64,000 nucleotides of DNA from Nageia nagi (GCA_050084985.1 JBITNC010000001.1:22010001-22074000); one strand, 5' to 3'. Shown: positions 1-15,650, counted from the first letter of the stretch. The notes: generated from the letters alone by a model not told the origin. Translations and numbers: made by a program.

Positions 1-686
1 AAAACCCACTAATCAACATATAGTTTATCCATATCATGTTCGATCCATTACTTGAGAATTATCTTTTCTTCACACCCCATGTTCACCTTCTACATTATGG
101 ATTGATCATTTAGAGAGTCATATCCCATCACTAGACATAGATACAAATTGCTTTCATGATTTGCCTAATAGTTTTCAACATAAAAGCCTATCTATGGTAG
201 CCTTTTTTAGTCTTTTGAATAGATTCGATCAAGCCTACCATGCCCTCAAAAGTTATTTTTGGATGAACATCACCATTAATCATGAACCATATTGGATAAT
301 TTGCATAATTTATGACATACTTGACAAAGAGTTTCTCCAAAGCCTCATTTTCTTATTTTTTAGACCAACTTTATATGGAGGATTATATCAATGCTCATGT
401 AAATACATTCTTATGCCAACTCATTACATTCTATGGCCCACCATCATTATATCCTCATGATTTATTCAACATACTTATCATTGCTTATGTAATAGCATAA
501 AATATTTTCTATTAGGATTATATGTTTTCTATTTCTGTCACTCATCATCCAACACATTCATCTATTGATCATGCTATTCATATGCTATATCATTTTCACT
601 CCATCTCTCATAATCAGTTATTGCATTCCTTAATATGACATGGATTTAATCATGAAGAGTTAGATGAGGACTAAAAATAAAATTTA

Positions 687-733
<47 letters not shown>

Positions 734-3123
734 CAATTATATTTTTGAAGCATCTTATTTTTTAGGTGTGCTATCCTATGTGCTCATACAATACAATTGT
801 GCTCATCGTGTATGGTACTTCCATCATCATAAAACTATTAAGTGTTAATTATGATGATCCCAATAATTTACCAAGATATACATATAAATCATACATCCAT
901 CCACATATTGCTCATATATATGGTTGTACATATAAATAAAGTAGTTTATGAGTATAATATTCATATTTTATTTTGTTAAAATATCTTTCGTAAAGTTTTT
1001 AAAACTTAGGATGATGAAAAAATATAACCTTAATATGCTTTCAAGATATTATGAACTCATACACTCGTATATTTTAAAATCTTGAATAATAAAAAATAAG
1101 ATGTTACTTGTGTATAATTTCAAGTGATTATTCGTAGTATTATTTCACTTCATATCAAACCTAAGAGATAGGATAGGAAGAAAAAAATAGAGAAAAATAT
1201 ACAAAAAAAAGTAGAATTCTTGGGTGATTACAGTATTCTCTATCGAGACTATGTAAGCAAGGCTGTAACATGATCTAGGGTTAGTCTTCATCAAGGCCAT
1301 GTGAAGCATGTTTGGTAGTGAGTATATATTATGAAGTGGTGCAATATGTAGTCCTTACAATGTACCTTTGTACATTTCATAAGGATGAATCAGCTTTCAT
1401 ATTTTATACTCTTAAAACATAAGTTTGTGAGCATCAAGAGAAGGAAATGAATATCATTGCACACACACGAGTTTATAATAAACTTAGGTGTATTATTACA
1501 TTATTTTATATAATCCCTAGTAGATGAAACTAAAATAAAATATTATTTGATGAAGTTAATTTGAATATCTTATTCATTACACATTCGTATCATATTATAC
1601 ATTTATTTCATTTCATAATATATACTACTATTATGATCTTGGTAAGTTAATTAGGATGTTATGTTTGATGTTCAAATAGTTATATCATTCATTCATATCC
1701 ATTATTTGTGAGTTTACACTTACAATTTCATACATCTATATGTTCATACAGTCATACATTTTACATATGTGTTTATCTCACTATTTATATCCAAAACCGT
1801 GTGTATAAATAGTCAAGAACAAAAAATGATGATATCTGATACCATACTAATATAAATAAAATATTATATTAATTATAGTTATATCATTATAAGGAAATAA
1901 TGATAATATTAATAACAAATTAAATTATTAATATTACATCATCCATCAATCATAATCATATCATATAGGAATAATAATTAATTAAAATATTAAGAAATAT
2001 CATTATTCTAACATACTAAGATAATGTAAACCAATAATAACATTCCATCAATATCAAATATAAATAACAAAATTAAAATATTTAAACATTCACATATGGG
2101 GAATCCCATAGTTCATCATATATTAAAAAAATAAATGTTAATTTAGAAAGACAATAACTCATCAAAGTATTATGATAAGAAGAATAACTATAAGCATGAG
2201 CATCAAAATATATCATCAGATATATATTAAAAAATAATCATAAATCCATTGTCTAACCATCCATAACATGTATCCAATAAAATCAATCAAGATCACTCTA
2301 ATAAAAAATTAATATAATGTACCATCATTAATGAATATAAGTCTATAACATAATATCAAATGTCTAAAAACAAAGTAACATGAATGATTAAATATTCAAA
2401 CCTCAAGAGCATCCTCATACTCATTTCACTTGCAACCACCCTGGTACCACCTTGTACCTTATTTGGCTATCACAAAAGGAAGTGTATAGATGTCTAAAGA
2501 AATATAACATAGAGGAGGAGTAAGGTACTTTAAATTGAGTGTGTATGCTATAACACCCACCAATCAAATATTATATACTCTATGGTAGTAGTCTCTCTAC
2601 CTACATATATCTTTGACAAAGGTAGAGGAGTGTCTCTCTACACCTACTGTAATGCCCTCTACACTCACCTATTGCTGCAAATAATGAATCATGGCCCTGG
2701 TTGTGTCTCTTTCCTACCTACAATGATCATGGTATGCCCTATGTTGGAGCCTATCCTCATTCATATGTTTAAATTGCTATAGTTGAGATTGTAAGGACTC
2801 ATTATCCTAGTGTGACTTATCAAGTAAGGATTGAGATTTCCCAAGTAGAAATTTAAGCTCCTCGATATCACCTAGCATATAATCATTGCTGCAAACCTAA
2901 GGGATTATTACCTCCTCCTCTAAAACTCATTAGCATGAGGTATATCCTTCTCATCCTAAACCTCCATCTTTAAAATATCCTCTATAGGATCCATATCAAT
3001 GTCATGCTCCTCCTCCATACCTAACCCTACATTAGAATCCTCCACATGCTATCATACTCAATGATCTTGATTTCCTCATTGACCTCCTCCAACTCAACTT
3101 GCCATAAGCATGTATAAACAAAA
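1..3123. other. AT-rich DNA with no recognisable gene
   Basis: Apart from the TA tract at 691-732, I see nothing identifiable here. Open frames are short (60-100 codons), unlike any family I know, and consistent with chance in AT-rich DNA. No LTR pair or protein motif could be supported on either strand. Confidence 0.5.
691..732. repeat. (TA)n microsatellite
   Basis: An uninterrupted run of about 21 TA dinucleotides in AT-rich DNA. No function is implied. Confidence 0.95.
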
Positions 3124-3130
3124 CTATTTA

Positions 3131-4440
3131 AAAGCACTCCTTAAGCACATCATCATGACTCCTTGATAAGATAATAAAAATATATCAAAATCAAAATAAG
3201 CAAGTCTTCCAGTTATTAAAATAATCAAAATTATATATTGAAAAGAAAATGAATCTTACAAATGATTCAAATTTCAAAAAATCAAACATGATTGACAAAC
3301 AAGATATGACCTTCTATGTAAGATCATCATGTACCCTTGCTGATAGGAAAAAGGGTAGAAAACATCATACCAATTGTATGCACAAAACAAACTTACTATC
3401 TCATAGTAGCTTCGACATGCAAGGACGAACATAGAGTCTCATCACATAACTACCACAAACAACATACAATATAGGGATAGATATAAGTAACATTTTGGTA
3501 TACACTATAATGGTTTTTAAAATGCATCAAAGTGTAAAGTGATTAGAACATGAGTTGATAATTATTCAACCAATCAAATTTAACATATTCAAGAGATTAG
3601 GTCAATTTTAAATATTTATTGAGGAGTTGAACTCATAAGTTAGAAAACTTAAATGAAACACCTATTTCAAAACATAAAATACAAAAATTTTAAGCTCTCC
3701 TTCTAGCACTTTATTAAGAATCTATACAAGGCAATATAAAAATATGTGCATAAATAGTCTCATATACATAAAAATATTTAAAACCCTCTTTAGGCACCTC
3801 ATCACGGATCCTTGATGAGGCAACATTAAAATATCTCTTCATAAGTATTTGATGGGATAAATAATATACTATACCCCTCATCATGCATTCTTGATGAGCC
3901 AAAAAATATATTATTATTAAAAAAAAAAAAAACATGTCAAGGACAAAATGAACAAGCCTCTTACTTATCACTTCGATGAATGTCACATGTTTTGTTAAAA
4001 CTAACACTTATGAATAATCCAAAATATGAAAACTTAAACATGATTAGATATATAGTATAAAATTTTACATAAGATTATCATGTAATCCTACTACTAGGAT
4101 AAAGAGTATAATAATCAAAATAATTGGATTTGCAAAGTATGCTTCCCTATCACATGTTAGCTTTGGCATGCAAAGACAAACTAGAGTCTCGTTACACAAC
4201 TACCACAAACAACATATGATATAGTGATAACACACAAGTTTCATTTTGATAATATAATAACACTATTTTTAAAATACTTCAAATGCAAAAGATCAAAAAT
4301 ATACTTAATTATGATTCAATTAATCAAAATTTCCTTATTCTAAAGAATAGCTCAATCCAAAATATAGAACAAAATTGAAAACATAAGTTAAGAAACTTGA
4401 ATACACCCACCTTTTGAATGGTAAATTTTTGAATTATCCC
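3131..4440. repeat. Diverged direct repeat, two copies about 750 bp apart
   Basis: Copy 1 (about 3,131-3,690) and copy 2 (about 3,779-4,440) share an ordered set of matching segments at an offset near 750 bp. Examples are a block on 'ctccttgat(a/g)ag', one on 'catgattg/agat', one on 'tagctt(c/t)g(a/g)catgcaa', and one on 'aactaccacaaacaacata' (near 3,450 and 4,200). Small indels and many substitutions separate the copies, so the duplication is old. The source is unknown: it could be LTR-derived or a segmental tandem duplication. Confidence 0.6.
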
Positions 4441-7128
4441 TTGCTTAGAATTAGCAGATAATTTAAAAAGGAGAAAAATGTAGATAACCAAAAAAGACCT
4501 ATCAAAAGATGGAAAATTAAAATATTATTATAAATTTTATAATAAAATGTCAATCAACAATGTTTAACTCTATATGTTAGTGACTCAATCTAGACGCCAA
4601 CATCCAATACGCAGATGTCAATGACTTATGATTGATAAAATCAAAATAAAAATGGTAAGTTTTTGAAGAAAATTGGATAAAATGCTATAAATTACATATG
4701 ACTCAGCATCCATCCTATGTGCCCAAGATTTGGATCATCACAATGACAAAGCTAAAATAGAAACTTTATCTCAAAAATAGAAACTTTATCAATTTCCTCA
4801 CTCTATAAACCAAAACTTAAATATTAAAGTAATAGAACTAATTTTAAAGTAAAGTAACTTTGATAAAATTCATCTAGGACCTTGGTGAATTTATTACTTT
4901 AGTTTAATGTTTTTTACATGTTCATTTTGTTTTGAATATCATGTTTTGTTTCTAAAATGAACATGTATGTTTGATGTGTTTTTTGTTTGTATATGTGTAG
5001 TCCAGAGTTGTTGAATAATGAAGCTATTAAGGATATTTAGATGGAGAATAACAAAGGAAATTAAAGGTTGTTTTCAAGTTTTAGGATATAAAATTTAAGG
5101 CTTGTAAATACAAATACAAAAATTCTAGCGATTAGGGGCTAGACTCTAACAACCAATACTACTCGCTGAATAATTGCACTAGGATGTGGGGGGCTCTATT
5201 AGTGACCATAGAGCCCCAAAAAATATTTTTTAAAAGCTCTTACTATAAGGTACAACAAATCTAGAGATTCATAACTATAAATTTGAGGTCTATCTAAAAG
5301 TATTAAATAATTTGTCTTAATATTTCTTTTCTTATTTCCCAACAGGGTTGTTTTTTGGGTAGTACAATATAAACTATAGGTAAAAAATCAATGTATTATT
5401 GATCGACCAAAATTTTATTTCTTCATTAATGATGAGATCATATTAATATTGATATGCATTAAATCTATGATTCAATATAAAATAAAAATAATTCTCACAA
5501 ATATAAATAGATGGAGAGGTGTGTTTAGTATCTATGTTCATTATTCATAGCCATTACTATTCACCTAAAGCTCTTTCTTATTATAATACTTAGATTTCTA
5601 GAGCATGAGCCTAAAGATCATATTTAAACAAAATACCATAAAAAATATCATAAAAGATCATTCTTATTCACCTAAAGATCATTTGAAGGTTTATACAGTA
5701 TGAGTTTAATGATTACATAAAAAATACCATAAAAAAACATATTTTAGTACAAAAAATCTAAATAAAATTAGTGATGTTTACTCGAGATTACCTAGACAAA
5801 TATTGGTGAAAATGAAGGAAGATGGGTGTAGGAGGAGCATCAAAATCTTGATCTTGAAATCATTGCTAAGTTTAGGGCTAGCTGGCTAGGACTTACAGGT
5901 CAAGGAGCTAGAAAATGAACTTCATGGCTTGTATCATGATATTTAAGTTTCATGTATATTGATCCTGATATAGATTCAAGTGACAAACCTATAAAATGAT
6001 CTTGATTTATCTTAGGGTCAAGGTCTAGAAAAATTAGGATCCCAATTTTTTTGACCATAAATTTTTACCCCATATTTCCTCTTTAAATGGAACCAACTTC
6101 TTTCTTTCACACACACACACACACTAGGTATAAATACACATACAAAATATCATCAATATATACACATGGTATGTCATAGAGTAAGAATAAAAAAATAAAA
6201 TGCATGCCACATGAGGAACATATCACCTCACCTATAAAACATCCTCACCAACCTATTTTGAATGCAATACTTGATATGTGGGGGATTTGTGTCTATTTTT
6301 TTACTTCTTTTTCAGATTTTGAAGCTTTAGAGGTTCAATACTTTTACTTTATCCTAGTTATAGCAAATGCTCAACTCATATAGGTAGGACTTATATTTTG
6401 TCTATAAATAAGATAACTAAATTTTATATTTGTAGTAAGAAAAATATATATTATTATATTTTCATGCTTAAAATAAGAATATTCTCCGTATTTGAAATGA
6501 TGGAATCAATTTGCATCCCCCACAAAAATATTCTTTGTAGCAATATTTAACATAAACTTGGTTGCAATATGGTAGTTATTACATACTCGAAGGTTCTTCA
6601 CAAATAATATAGCAATTCCATATTCTATTCATTGTCTTTTGTTGTCTCAAAGTTTGAAAGTAAATGCATTTGGTGAATCAAGACATTTTTCAATTAAAGA
6701 ATTCCTAATTGTGAAAAATGTATGGCCTATGACTTTTGTAAAAGACTATCACTAGTTCCTATCTATTAAGGAAAAAGCAAAATTACCCAAATGAAAATAA
6801 ATCCACCTTAAGAAGAATCTAGAGTTGTATACATGCTTAGTGGTAGAGATGAAGTAATACCATGATAATAACATCTATCAACTAGTTATATGTTAACTCA
6901 AAATGTACTCAAATTGTACTCCAAATGTAATCTATACAAATGTCAAAAGGTTTACATTGGTCAGGATTAGGAAAACTATGATTATACATGATCTGAGATA
7001 AGTTAATTATATTCCTTCTAAAAAGTCATGAGTAAACATGTTTACACATAATCACCTTATTCATCATCACCATTAACTAATGTTTAGTTAATTTTTAATT
7101 ATTCCCCATCTTATGATGGAAAATAATT
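4441..7128. other. AT-rich DNA with no recognisable gene
   Basis: No coding motif or LTR pair is visible. A short CA run of about nine units lies near 6,108-6,125. A purine run followed by 'tgtagataacc' near 4,455-4,485 resembles the junction at 7,129 but has no partner. Confidence 0.45.
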
Positions 7129-7790
7129 AAAAAGGGGGAAAATGTAGATATCCAAAATTCAAGCACCTTTGCACTGTGTGCATAGATGTAAGTATATTTG
7201 TCACCATCATAAAGTCCAATTTCATTAACCCTAAAATCTAATAACGTTTACCTCAAAATCAAATACTATTTTTCCACTAATAGATTATATTATCTTAAAA
7301 TGAGCATTGTTTAAATCATATTTAACAAATAACTCTTCAATATGAATTCTAAATGATATAATAATTGCATCAATATATAAAGCTCATTGAGTACATGCAT
7401 ATTTACGAGTCACACATCTCTTTTTTGAGTAATTCTATATCATTTAGAAAAACCAACAATCCTAGATCTTGGTCATGAGTGATCCAATCCAATCATGGAT
7501 GATTCAATCTAGTTAAGGGTGATTGCATAGGTGAATTCAATCTCGGGTGACCCAATCTAGTCATAAATGATTGAACTTGGTTGCAGGTGACCAAAATCAA
7601 TTGCAGGCAACCAAACTTGGTTGAGGATGATTAGGAGCTAATTTTAGCTGATAAAATTAACCAATTGAATTGGAACCTCACCACTCCCCACTAGTCCCTA
7701 AATCTATTTAAAGGAGTTTGGTGGTTGATTTTTGCACCAACACTTATTCAATAGCTACATGATATTTGAATGCCTACCTATATACACTTA
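7129..7790 (+). repeat. Possible LTR fragment preceded by a polypurine tract
   Basis: The purine run 'aaaaagggggaaaa' (about 7,132-7,145) is followed at once by 'tgtagatatccaaaa', a layout typical of the polypurine tract and 3' LTR start of plant gypsy elements, whose LTRs often begin TGTAGA. A weak TATA-like 'tatttaaagg' lies near 7,707. Between 7,470 and 7,640 there is a degenerate ~30 bp repeat built on 'ggtga(c/t)ccaat' and 'gattgaacttgg'. The stretch ends where Copia-A inserted, and no second LTR copy was found. This is inference from layout only. Confidence 0.3.
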
Positions 7791-7791
7791 G

Positions 7792-8795
7792 TGAATATTT
7801 TGAAAGACAAAGAGATTAACAAATAATGTGGATAACTAGAACACACAAGGCTAACCACAGGCAAAATCAATGAGATAAATTGGAGACCAAAATAGTGTAT
7901 TGTAGAGAAGTAAAATTTCTATAAGGCTCTCTTGGAGCTAACAGGAAAACATACACAACTCTTTAATTTACTCCTCTATTTTTTGCTTATAGATAGGCTA
8001 TTTTGACTTATACTAAAATAAAATATTACATACATACTACTTGGTTAAAATACAATTAAATGTAGCATGGATCCATGCATACATTTTGTCATCTTTTTTA
8101 CAGAAAGTAGAGGAAGCCCATGCCCTTATATGCATGACATCTAAAACACATTAAATGGTTGTAGAAGGTAGATCAACCATTTTTGCACAAAAATATTAAT
8201 GTCGATGTTCAAGAATTCATGTTAGCAGTTGAGCATTTATTTTCAAGATGATTCCACAATGTAAATCTAGGTTCTAATGTAAGAGAGATGTGATAGCACA
8301 ATAAGTCCTAGGATCCAAAATCTAAAATGGTGACATCACTCACCAAAAAGGTGAGCATTATCAATACCTAAAGAGTGGTAGTACTCAAAGTTGATAAATC
8401 CCAAAAATAATAAGTCCTAATGAACAAATCCTAGATGCATAGGAAATAGTTCCCAGAGAATAGATCTCAAAGCAGAATAGCCTGGGAGAAATAATGCTTG
8501 AAGAAAATAGAAATAGAGATTGGACAAAAATGCCACCTCGTATAGATAAACATAGACCAAAGTTCAAGAGGTAATTCTAGTGGATAATAAGTCCCGATGC
8601 TTAGGGGTTGTTATATCCTAGAGTGAAGATGTCCTAGAAAAAAAAGATCAATGTCTGGGAAGACCTTTAGGTAACATAAATCCTGAAGAAGAAAAAATGG
8701 AAATGGCAAAGCCCACTTCAGATGTGAGATAGGGATAAGAGAGTGGTAACACTAGATGATCTTAGCACCTAAAGGTTTGGAGATTAACATTTTCA
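7792..8795 (-). repeat. 3' LTR of Copia-A
   Basis: It begins TGAA and ends TTTCA on the plus strand, which is the TG...CA rule in either reading. It matches 12,907-13,922 along its whole length, for example the block around 'ataaattggagaccaaaa'. It is a few bases shorter than its partner. Confidence 0.92.
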
Positions 8796-8812
8796 ATTGC
8801 CCCCTTAATCTC
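8796..8812 (-). promoter_or_regulatory. Polypurine tract of Copia-A
   Basis: The plus strand reads 'attgcccccttaatctcc' directly after the 3' LTR; the minus strand therefore carries a purine-rich tract with GGGGG. It would prime plus-strand DNA synthesis. Confidence 0.7.
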
Positions 8813-8946
8813 CAAGACAAAAATATATATAAAAAAAAAAGTTAAATACATATGCAATATATACAGAGCCTAACTAGTAGCTTGTGCTTGTCAAGATTCA
8901 CCAATATTTGCCTCGAAATGTATAAGGTATAGATTCCAAGTTTGAT

Positions 8947-11900
8947 TCAAAGGTAGCAAAAATGATCCTTGGGTAGTGGCTTTGTAAATATGTCTACAAT
9001 TTGAACATCAGTAGGACAATGATGAAATTGGATAAAGCCATCATCAACCACATCTCTCATAAAGTGATGGCATATATCAATGGTATTTATCATGCTATGA
9101 AACATATGGTTCTTAGTCATGTAAATCGTGCTAAGATTGTCATATTGCACTAAAATTGGGAGTTTAATATCCATGTCCAAATCTTCAAATAAATAGGCAA
9201 GCCAAATGGCTTGTGTGCAAGTGGCAAAGGCAACAATATACTCAACTTCTGCTAATGAAAGTTCAATAGTAGATTGCTTCTTACTACTCCATGAGCCAAA
9301 TATTCTCCAAAAAAGAATTCATAACCTAACATTCTTTTCTGATCATCAAGACATTTGGCCCAATTAGCATCTATATAGGCCTATAACATTACTTGGTCTA
9401 AGGATTTATACCAAAACCCATATTGATGTGTGCCACTCACATAGCATAAGATTTGCTTTGCTACAACCCAATGCATCTAATGTGGTAAGTGCATAAATTA
9501 GGCTAATTTGCTAATAGCAAATATAATATTTATTCAAGTAGTAGTGAAATACATAAGGCTACCATTTAAGGATTGGTACATAGTGGCATCAACATGTGGA
9601 GAGGAGTCTTCCTTCAATAACTTGGCTCCAACAATAGTTGGTGTATCAATGGGGCTACATTTTTGCATTTTGAAATGAGTCAACATATCTTCCACAAATT
9701 TGGACTAAGTTATCAAAATGCCACTATAGGATTACTTAACTTGTAGGTTAAGAAAATAATTCATCTCTCCAAGATCACTCATCTCAAATTCACTGATCAT
9801 AACATTCTTGAATTGGTCTATCATAGTAGTAGACGTGATAGTAAAAATGATATCATTAACATACAAGCATAGAATAAAGAAGTTGCTACCTTCAACTTTT
9901 GTGTATAGTGTACTTTAAGCTGAGCATCTCTAATAACTATTTTTTTGAAGATAACCATCAATTTAAGCATACCATGCCTGAGATGCTTGTTTAAGGCCAT
10001 AGAGAGCCTTTCTTAGTTTATACACCTTGTTTACTTGATCAAGAATAATAAATCCTTAAAGATAATTAGCATAAATAACCTCTTTTAAATATCCATTAAG
10101 GTAGATTTGACATCCATCTAGTAGACTATCAATCCAAAAGAAGAGGAAAGTGCAAACAGAGATCTCACAATCTCTAGCCTGGTCATTAGTGTAAAAGTCT
10201 CATCATAATCTAGTCCTTCTCTTTGAGCATATCTTTTAGCAACTAGAAGGGCTTTGTGCTTTACAATACTTCCATCAAGATTATGCTTCAATTCATAAAT
10301 CCACTTGACACCAATTACCTTTTTTTCTTTGGAAGAAGGTACAAGCTCCCAGGTGTCATTCTTCTAGATTTGCTCAATCTCATCTTCCATGGCTTTCTTC
10401 CAATCCTCATTAGCAGTAGCTTTAGTACATGAAGAAGGCTCAACAAATGAAGCCATTAATGCATAAGAGATATTAACCTCTTGATTTATAGATCTAGTTT
10501 ATGATCAGGTCATTATTTTGTTGAGCTCTTTATCCAACATCAATGATGGAGGGTGATAGCGATCACTTGTCCACTTATTCTTGGTTGGTGGAGTATGAGC
10601 AGTAGGAGACTGATTCGACTATGCCTGCTATGGTGAGTTGGTGGATGGTGAAGATGGTGATGAAGGTTGAGGAGGAGGATGTATAATAGTGTGATAAGGT
10701 TTATTATTTTTATTAAACTATAACTTAGTAGTGGTGTCTTCAATGCCATTTTCTTGATTGGTTATGTGTCCTTCAAAAATCACATCTTTGCTTATGTGTA
10801 TCTTACTAGTTAGTGGATCATAACATCTATAGGCTTTAGATGCTTCAAAGTATCCTACTAAAATACATTTGGTGGATTTCTCATCAAGCTTCTTCCTATT
10901 TTAAAATTTGAGTGAGACATATAGTTAGAATATAAATAGCATCATGCACTGCTTTGCCCTAAAAATTAGTGGGATGCTCCTTTTCTTTTATCATGCATCT
11001 AGCCATCTCAACAACTATTCGATTTTTTTGTTCAACCACTCCATTCTATTGTGGAGTGTAGGTAGTTGTATATTGTTTAACAATGCCATGCTAATGGTAG
11101 AAGTTCTTAAATTCATTTGAAATGAATTCTCCTTCTTTATTAGTTCTAAACTCCTTGATAAAATAGCAAATTATTTTTCAACAAGAGACTTGAATTTAAC
11201 AAAACTATCAAAGGAGTTGGATTTGTTTTGAAATAAATAAAGCTAGCTCATCCTAGAAAAGTTATCAGTAAATATGAGCATATATATTGACTTACCACCT
11301 TAGCTAGGAGTTTGCATTGGTCCACATAAGTTTGCATGCACTAGCTGAAGAGGGTACTTGGCCATGTATTGGTACTTTGGAAACTTCACTCTATGTTGCT
11401 TTCCTGCAACATGAATTTCAATACCTCATTAGGTGTATGGAGATGGCAGGAAGGCCTCTCACTAATTTGTGTAGACCATTTGAAGAGTGAAAATTTAAAT
11501 GACCAAATCTTCTATGCCATAACTAGACAAAATCAATGGATACCTTTAAACAACTTGCTGTAGGTGTCATCCTCAACATATACATCCTATTTTCAATCAT
11601 ATGGATGTTGGTTATAAGTTGTTATTATCCTTTTTTACTATGGTACACTCTTTCCTTTTGAAGGTGGTAATATATCCACTTATACTAAGTTGGCCAATAC
11701 TTAACAGATTGTGCTTAAGGCTAGGAACAAAGAGAGTGCTATGCATATAAACTATCTTACCAGCTTTAGACTTAAAAGCAATAGTCCCTCTATCGTGGAT
11801 GCTAGCACTTTTTGTTATCACCAAATCTAACTTAGCCTATGATAGAGGTGTGAACATTAAGAGACAAGGCTTTGTTTCTAGTCATGTGGTTAAAACATCC

Positions 11901-12873
11901 ACTATTTAGGTACCATACATCTTTTTCTTCAGCTTAGAAATTGCTACAGGTGAAGAACATGCTACTTTTAGCTTCATTTTCAATATATTGAGTTTTGAGC
12001 TAAGAATTATTCTTTCAAAAATGAGATTATATGTGACCATATTTGTTATAGAAATCATAATGTTTGGGATTTCATTTTGTGATCTTCCCCCAGAATGGCC
12101 TCTTCTACCTCTAGGTTGGCCACCACTTCTTCCTTGTAGTGATCCACCTCTTCCATGAGAGGATGAAGAAGAACTAGGAGTTGATGAAGTGGGCTCTCAA
12201 CCCTTCATTCTCAACTATAATTAGAAAGTTTGGTCTAAAGACTCAACATTGTCACTAATTTTATACTCATAGGTAGTTAAAATACCTTGCAACTTCGTAA
12301 GCATGAGTTGGGATACATCCTTTGCTTCTTCAATGGTAGTGGTGATGGGATCAAACCTTCTCAGCAAGCTTTAGAGACCTTTTCAATAATTCTAGTGTCT
12401 CCCATCTCTTCACTATGTGAATGGAGGGTTTTTACAAGATCTTGGATCTTAGAAAAGAAGAAACTTATAATTTTTTTCCTCTCTCATATGGAGAGATTTG
12501 AACTCCTTCCTTAAAATCTAGAGCTTTGCCACATGGACCTTAGTTGATCCTTTATATGTGATCTCTAAGATCTCCCATGCTTCCTTAGAAGTCTTACACT
12601 CTACAATTTTGGAGAAGATGAATACATCTATCCTAGATTTGATAGAAAATAATGCCTTGGTATCCTTCTTATGGTTCTCCAACACTTTTTTCTTGTCATT
12701 TGCAGTCATGGTTGTAAAGGTGACTTCATCTAAATTGGTAAATCCCTAGAAAACAAATGTCTAAAAGTCTTATGAGATAAGAAATTCCCACATTCGAATG
12801 CACCATACTCATAATGGTCTCCATTGAAAATGGGAATCTGCAACTGCAATGAATTTCCTTGCTTGGAATCCAT
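8947..12873 (-). pseudogene. Copia-A gag-pol polyprotein remnant
   Basis: Would have encoded Gag, protease, integrase, reverse transcriptase and RNase H as one polyprotein. Readable minus-strand pieces, in order: Gag starting at 12,873 with an 'IPIFNGDHYEY' substrate-like motif; more Gag at 12,518-12,709; the protease/pre-integrase segment at 11,612-11,824 with 'FVPSLKHNLLSIGQL'; and the RNase H tail at 8,947-9,180 ending 'DIFTKPLPKDHF', the classic Copia RNase H terminus. Between them the frame shifts repeatedly and stops are frequent. Reverse transcriptase and integrase are recognisable only as scattered fragments, and their catalytic residues cannot be read continuously. Non-functional. 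Assignment to Copia is firm; the lineage within Copia is not determined. Confidence 0.85.
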
Positions 12874-12892
12874 TAAACTTAATAAATCTCTT

Positions 12893-12905
12893 GCTCCGAT
12901 ACCAA
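12893..12905 (-). promoter_or_regulatory. Primer-binding site of Copia-A (tRNA-iMet type)
   Basis: The minus strand reads TTGGTATCGGAGC one base after the 5' LTR. It differs by one base from the usual plant initiator-tRNA-Met site TTGGTATCAGAGC. Confidence 0.9.
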
Positions 12906-12906
12906 T

Positions 12907-13922
12907 TGAAGATTTTGAAATATAAAGAGAAAAATAAATAATCTGTATAACCAAAGCATAATGAGGCTAACCATAAGAGAAATAAATAGTGAGATAAATT
13001 GGAGACCAAAACAGTGTATTGCAGAGAAGTAAAAATTTTACAAGGCTCTCTTGGAGCTAACAGGAAAACATACACAGCTCTTTAATCAACTCCTCTATCT
13101 TTTGCTTATAGATAGGCTATTTTGACTTATACTAAAATAAAATATTACGTACATGCTACTTTGTCAAAATACAATTAAATGTAGCATGGCTCCATGCATG
13201 CATTCTATCTTCCTTTCTATAGAGAGTAGAGGAAGCCTATGCCTTTGTATGCACAATGTCTAAAATACATTAAATGGTTGCAGAAGGTAGATCAACCATT
13301 TTTATACAAAAATATTAATGTCAATGTTCAAGATTTCATGACAAAAGTTGAGCATTTAATTTCAAGGTAGAAATCCCTTATACAGATGTTTCCATAGTGT
13401 AAATCTAGGTTCTAGTGTAAGATGGACATGATAATGCAATAAGTCCTAGGATCCGACCTCTAAATAGTGACATCACTCACTAAAATGATGGGTGTTATCA
13501 ATACTCGAAGAGTGCTAGTACCTAGAGTTGATAAAACTTAAAAATAATAAATCTTAATGAACAAATCCTGAATGCATAGAAAATAGTACCCAAAGAATAT
13601 ATCCTAGAGTAGAATAGCTTGAGAGAAATAATGCCCAAAGAAAATAGAAATAGATCCCAAAGGAAAATGCAAATCGAAAGAGATAAACACAGCTTAGAGT
13701 CTAGGAGGTAAGTTTGAGGGATAATAAGTCTCGATGCTTGAGAGTTATTATATTCTAGAGTGAAGATGTTCTAGAATAAAAAGATCAATGTCTAAGAAGA
13801 CTTATGGTAACATAAGAATAAAAAAATGGATACACAGAGCCCACTAAGATATGAGATAGGGCCTAAAGAGTGGTAATGCTTGGTGCTCTTAACACCCAAA
13901 GGTCTGAAGATTAACATTTTCA
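12907..13922 (-). repeat. 5' LTR of Copia-A
   Basis: Pairs with 7,792-8,795. It is bounded by the primer site on the inside and by the CTTAG duplication at 13,923-13,927 on the outside. It would have carried the element promoter; no strong TATA box was identified. Confidence 0.92.
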
Positions 13923-14054
13923 CTTAGCATATTTTTATCCTTTTCAATCAAAATATATATGCAAAAGCAACTCAATTCATCTTATTACAGAGATGTTTAG
14001 AGTTTTTGAAGAACTACAGAAGCATAGGTAGTTGGACCTTTCCCCATGTGTCTT

Positions 14055-15592
<1,538 letters not shown>

Positions 15593-15650
15593 GGCATTCT
15601 CCTCATGACACAACAAGGCAACTTATTTCTTATGGCTCCTCTTGTCTCCT

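Larger units (their letters stand above)
7792..13922 (-). mobile_element. Copia-A: full-length but decayed Ty1/copia LTR retrotransposon
   Basis: Two direct repeats of about 1.0 kb (7,792-8,795 and 12,907-13,922) flank gag-pol remnants read on the minus strand. A perfect 5-bp target-site duplication, CTTAG, lies at 7,787-7,791 and 13,923-13,927. A tRNA-iMet-type primer site sits one base inside the right LTR, and a polypurine tract adjoins the left one, so orientation is certain. The LTR copies differ at roughly 5-10% of positions by eye, implying an old insertion. The coding region carries many stops and frameshifts and cannot be active. Domain order gag, protease, RNase H at the end fits Copia. 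Confidence 0.95.

Noticed and set aside
1825-1850. 'tctgataccata' considered as a minus-strand tRNA-iMet primer site
   Set aside because: Only about 10 bases match and no LTR pair or coding motif accompanies it.
10540-10749. His/Leu-rich 69-codon minus-strand frame
   Set aside because: It lies inside decayed Copia-A pol in low-complexity sequence and has no family resemblance.
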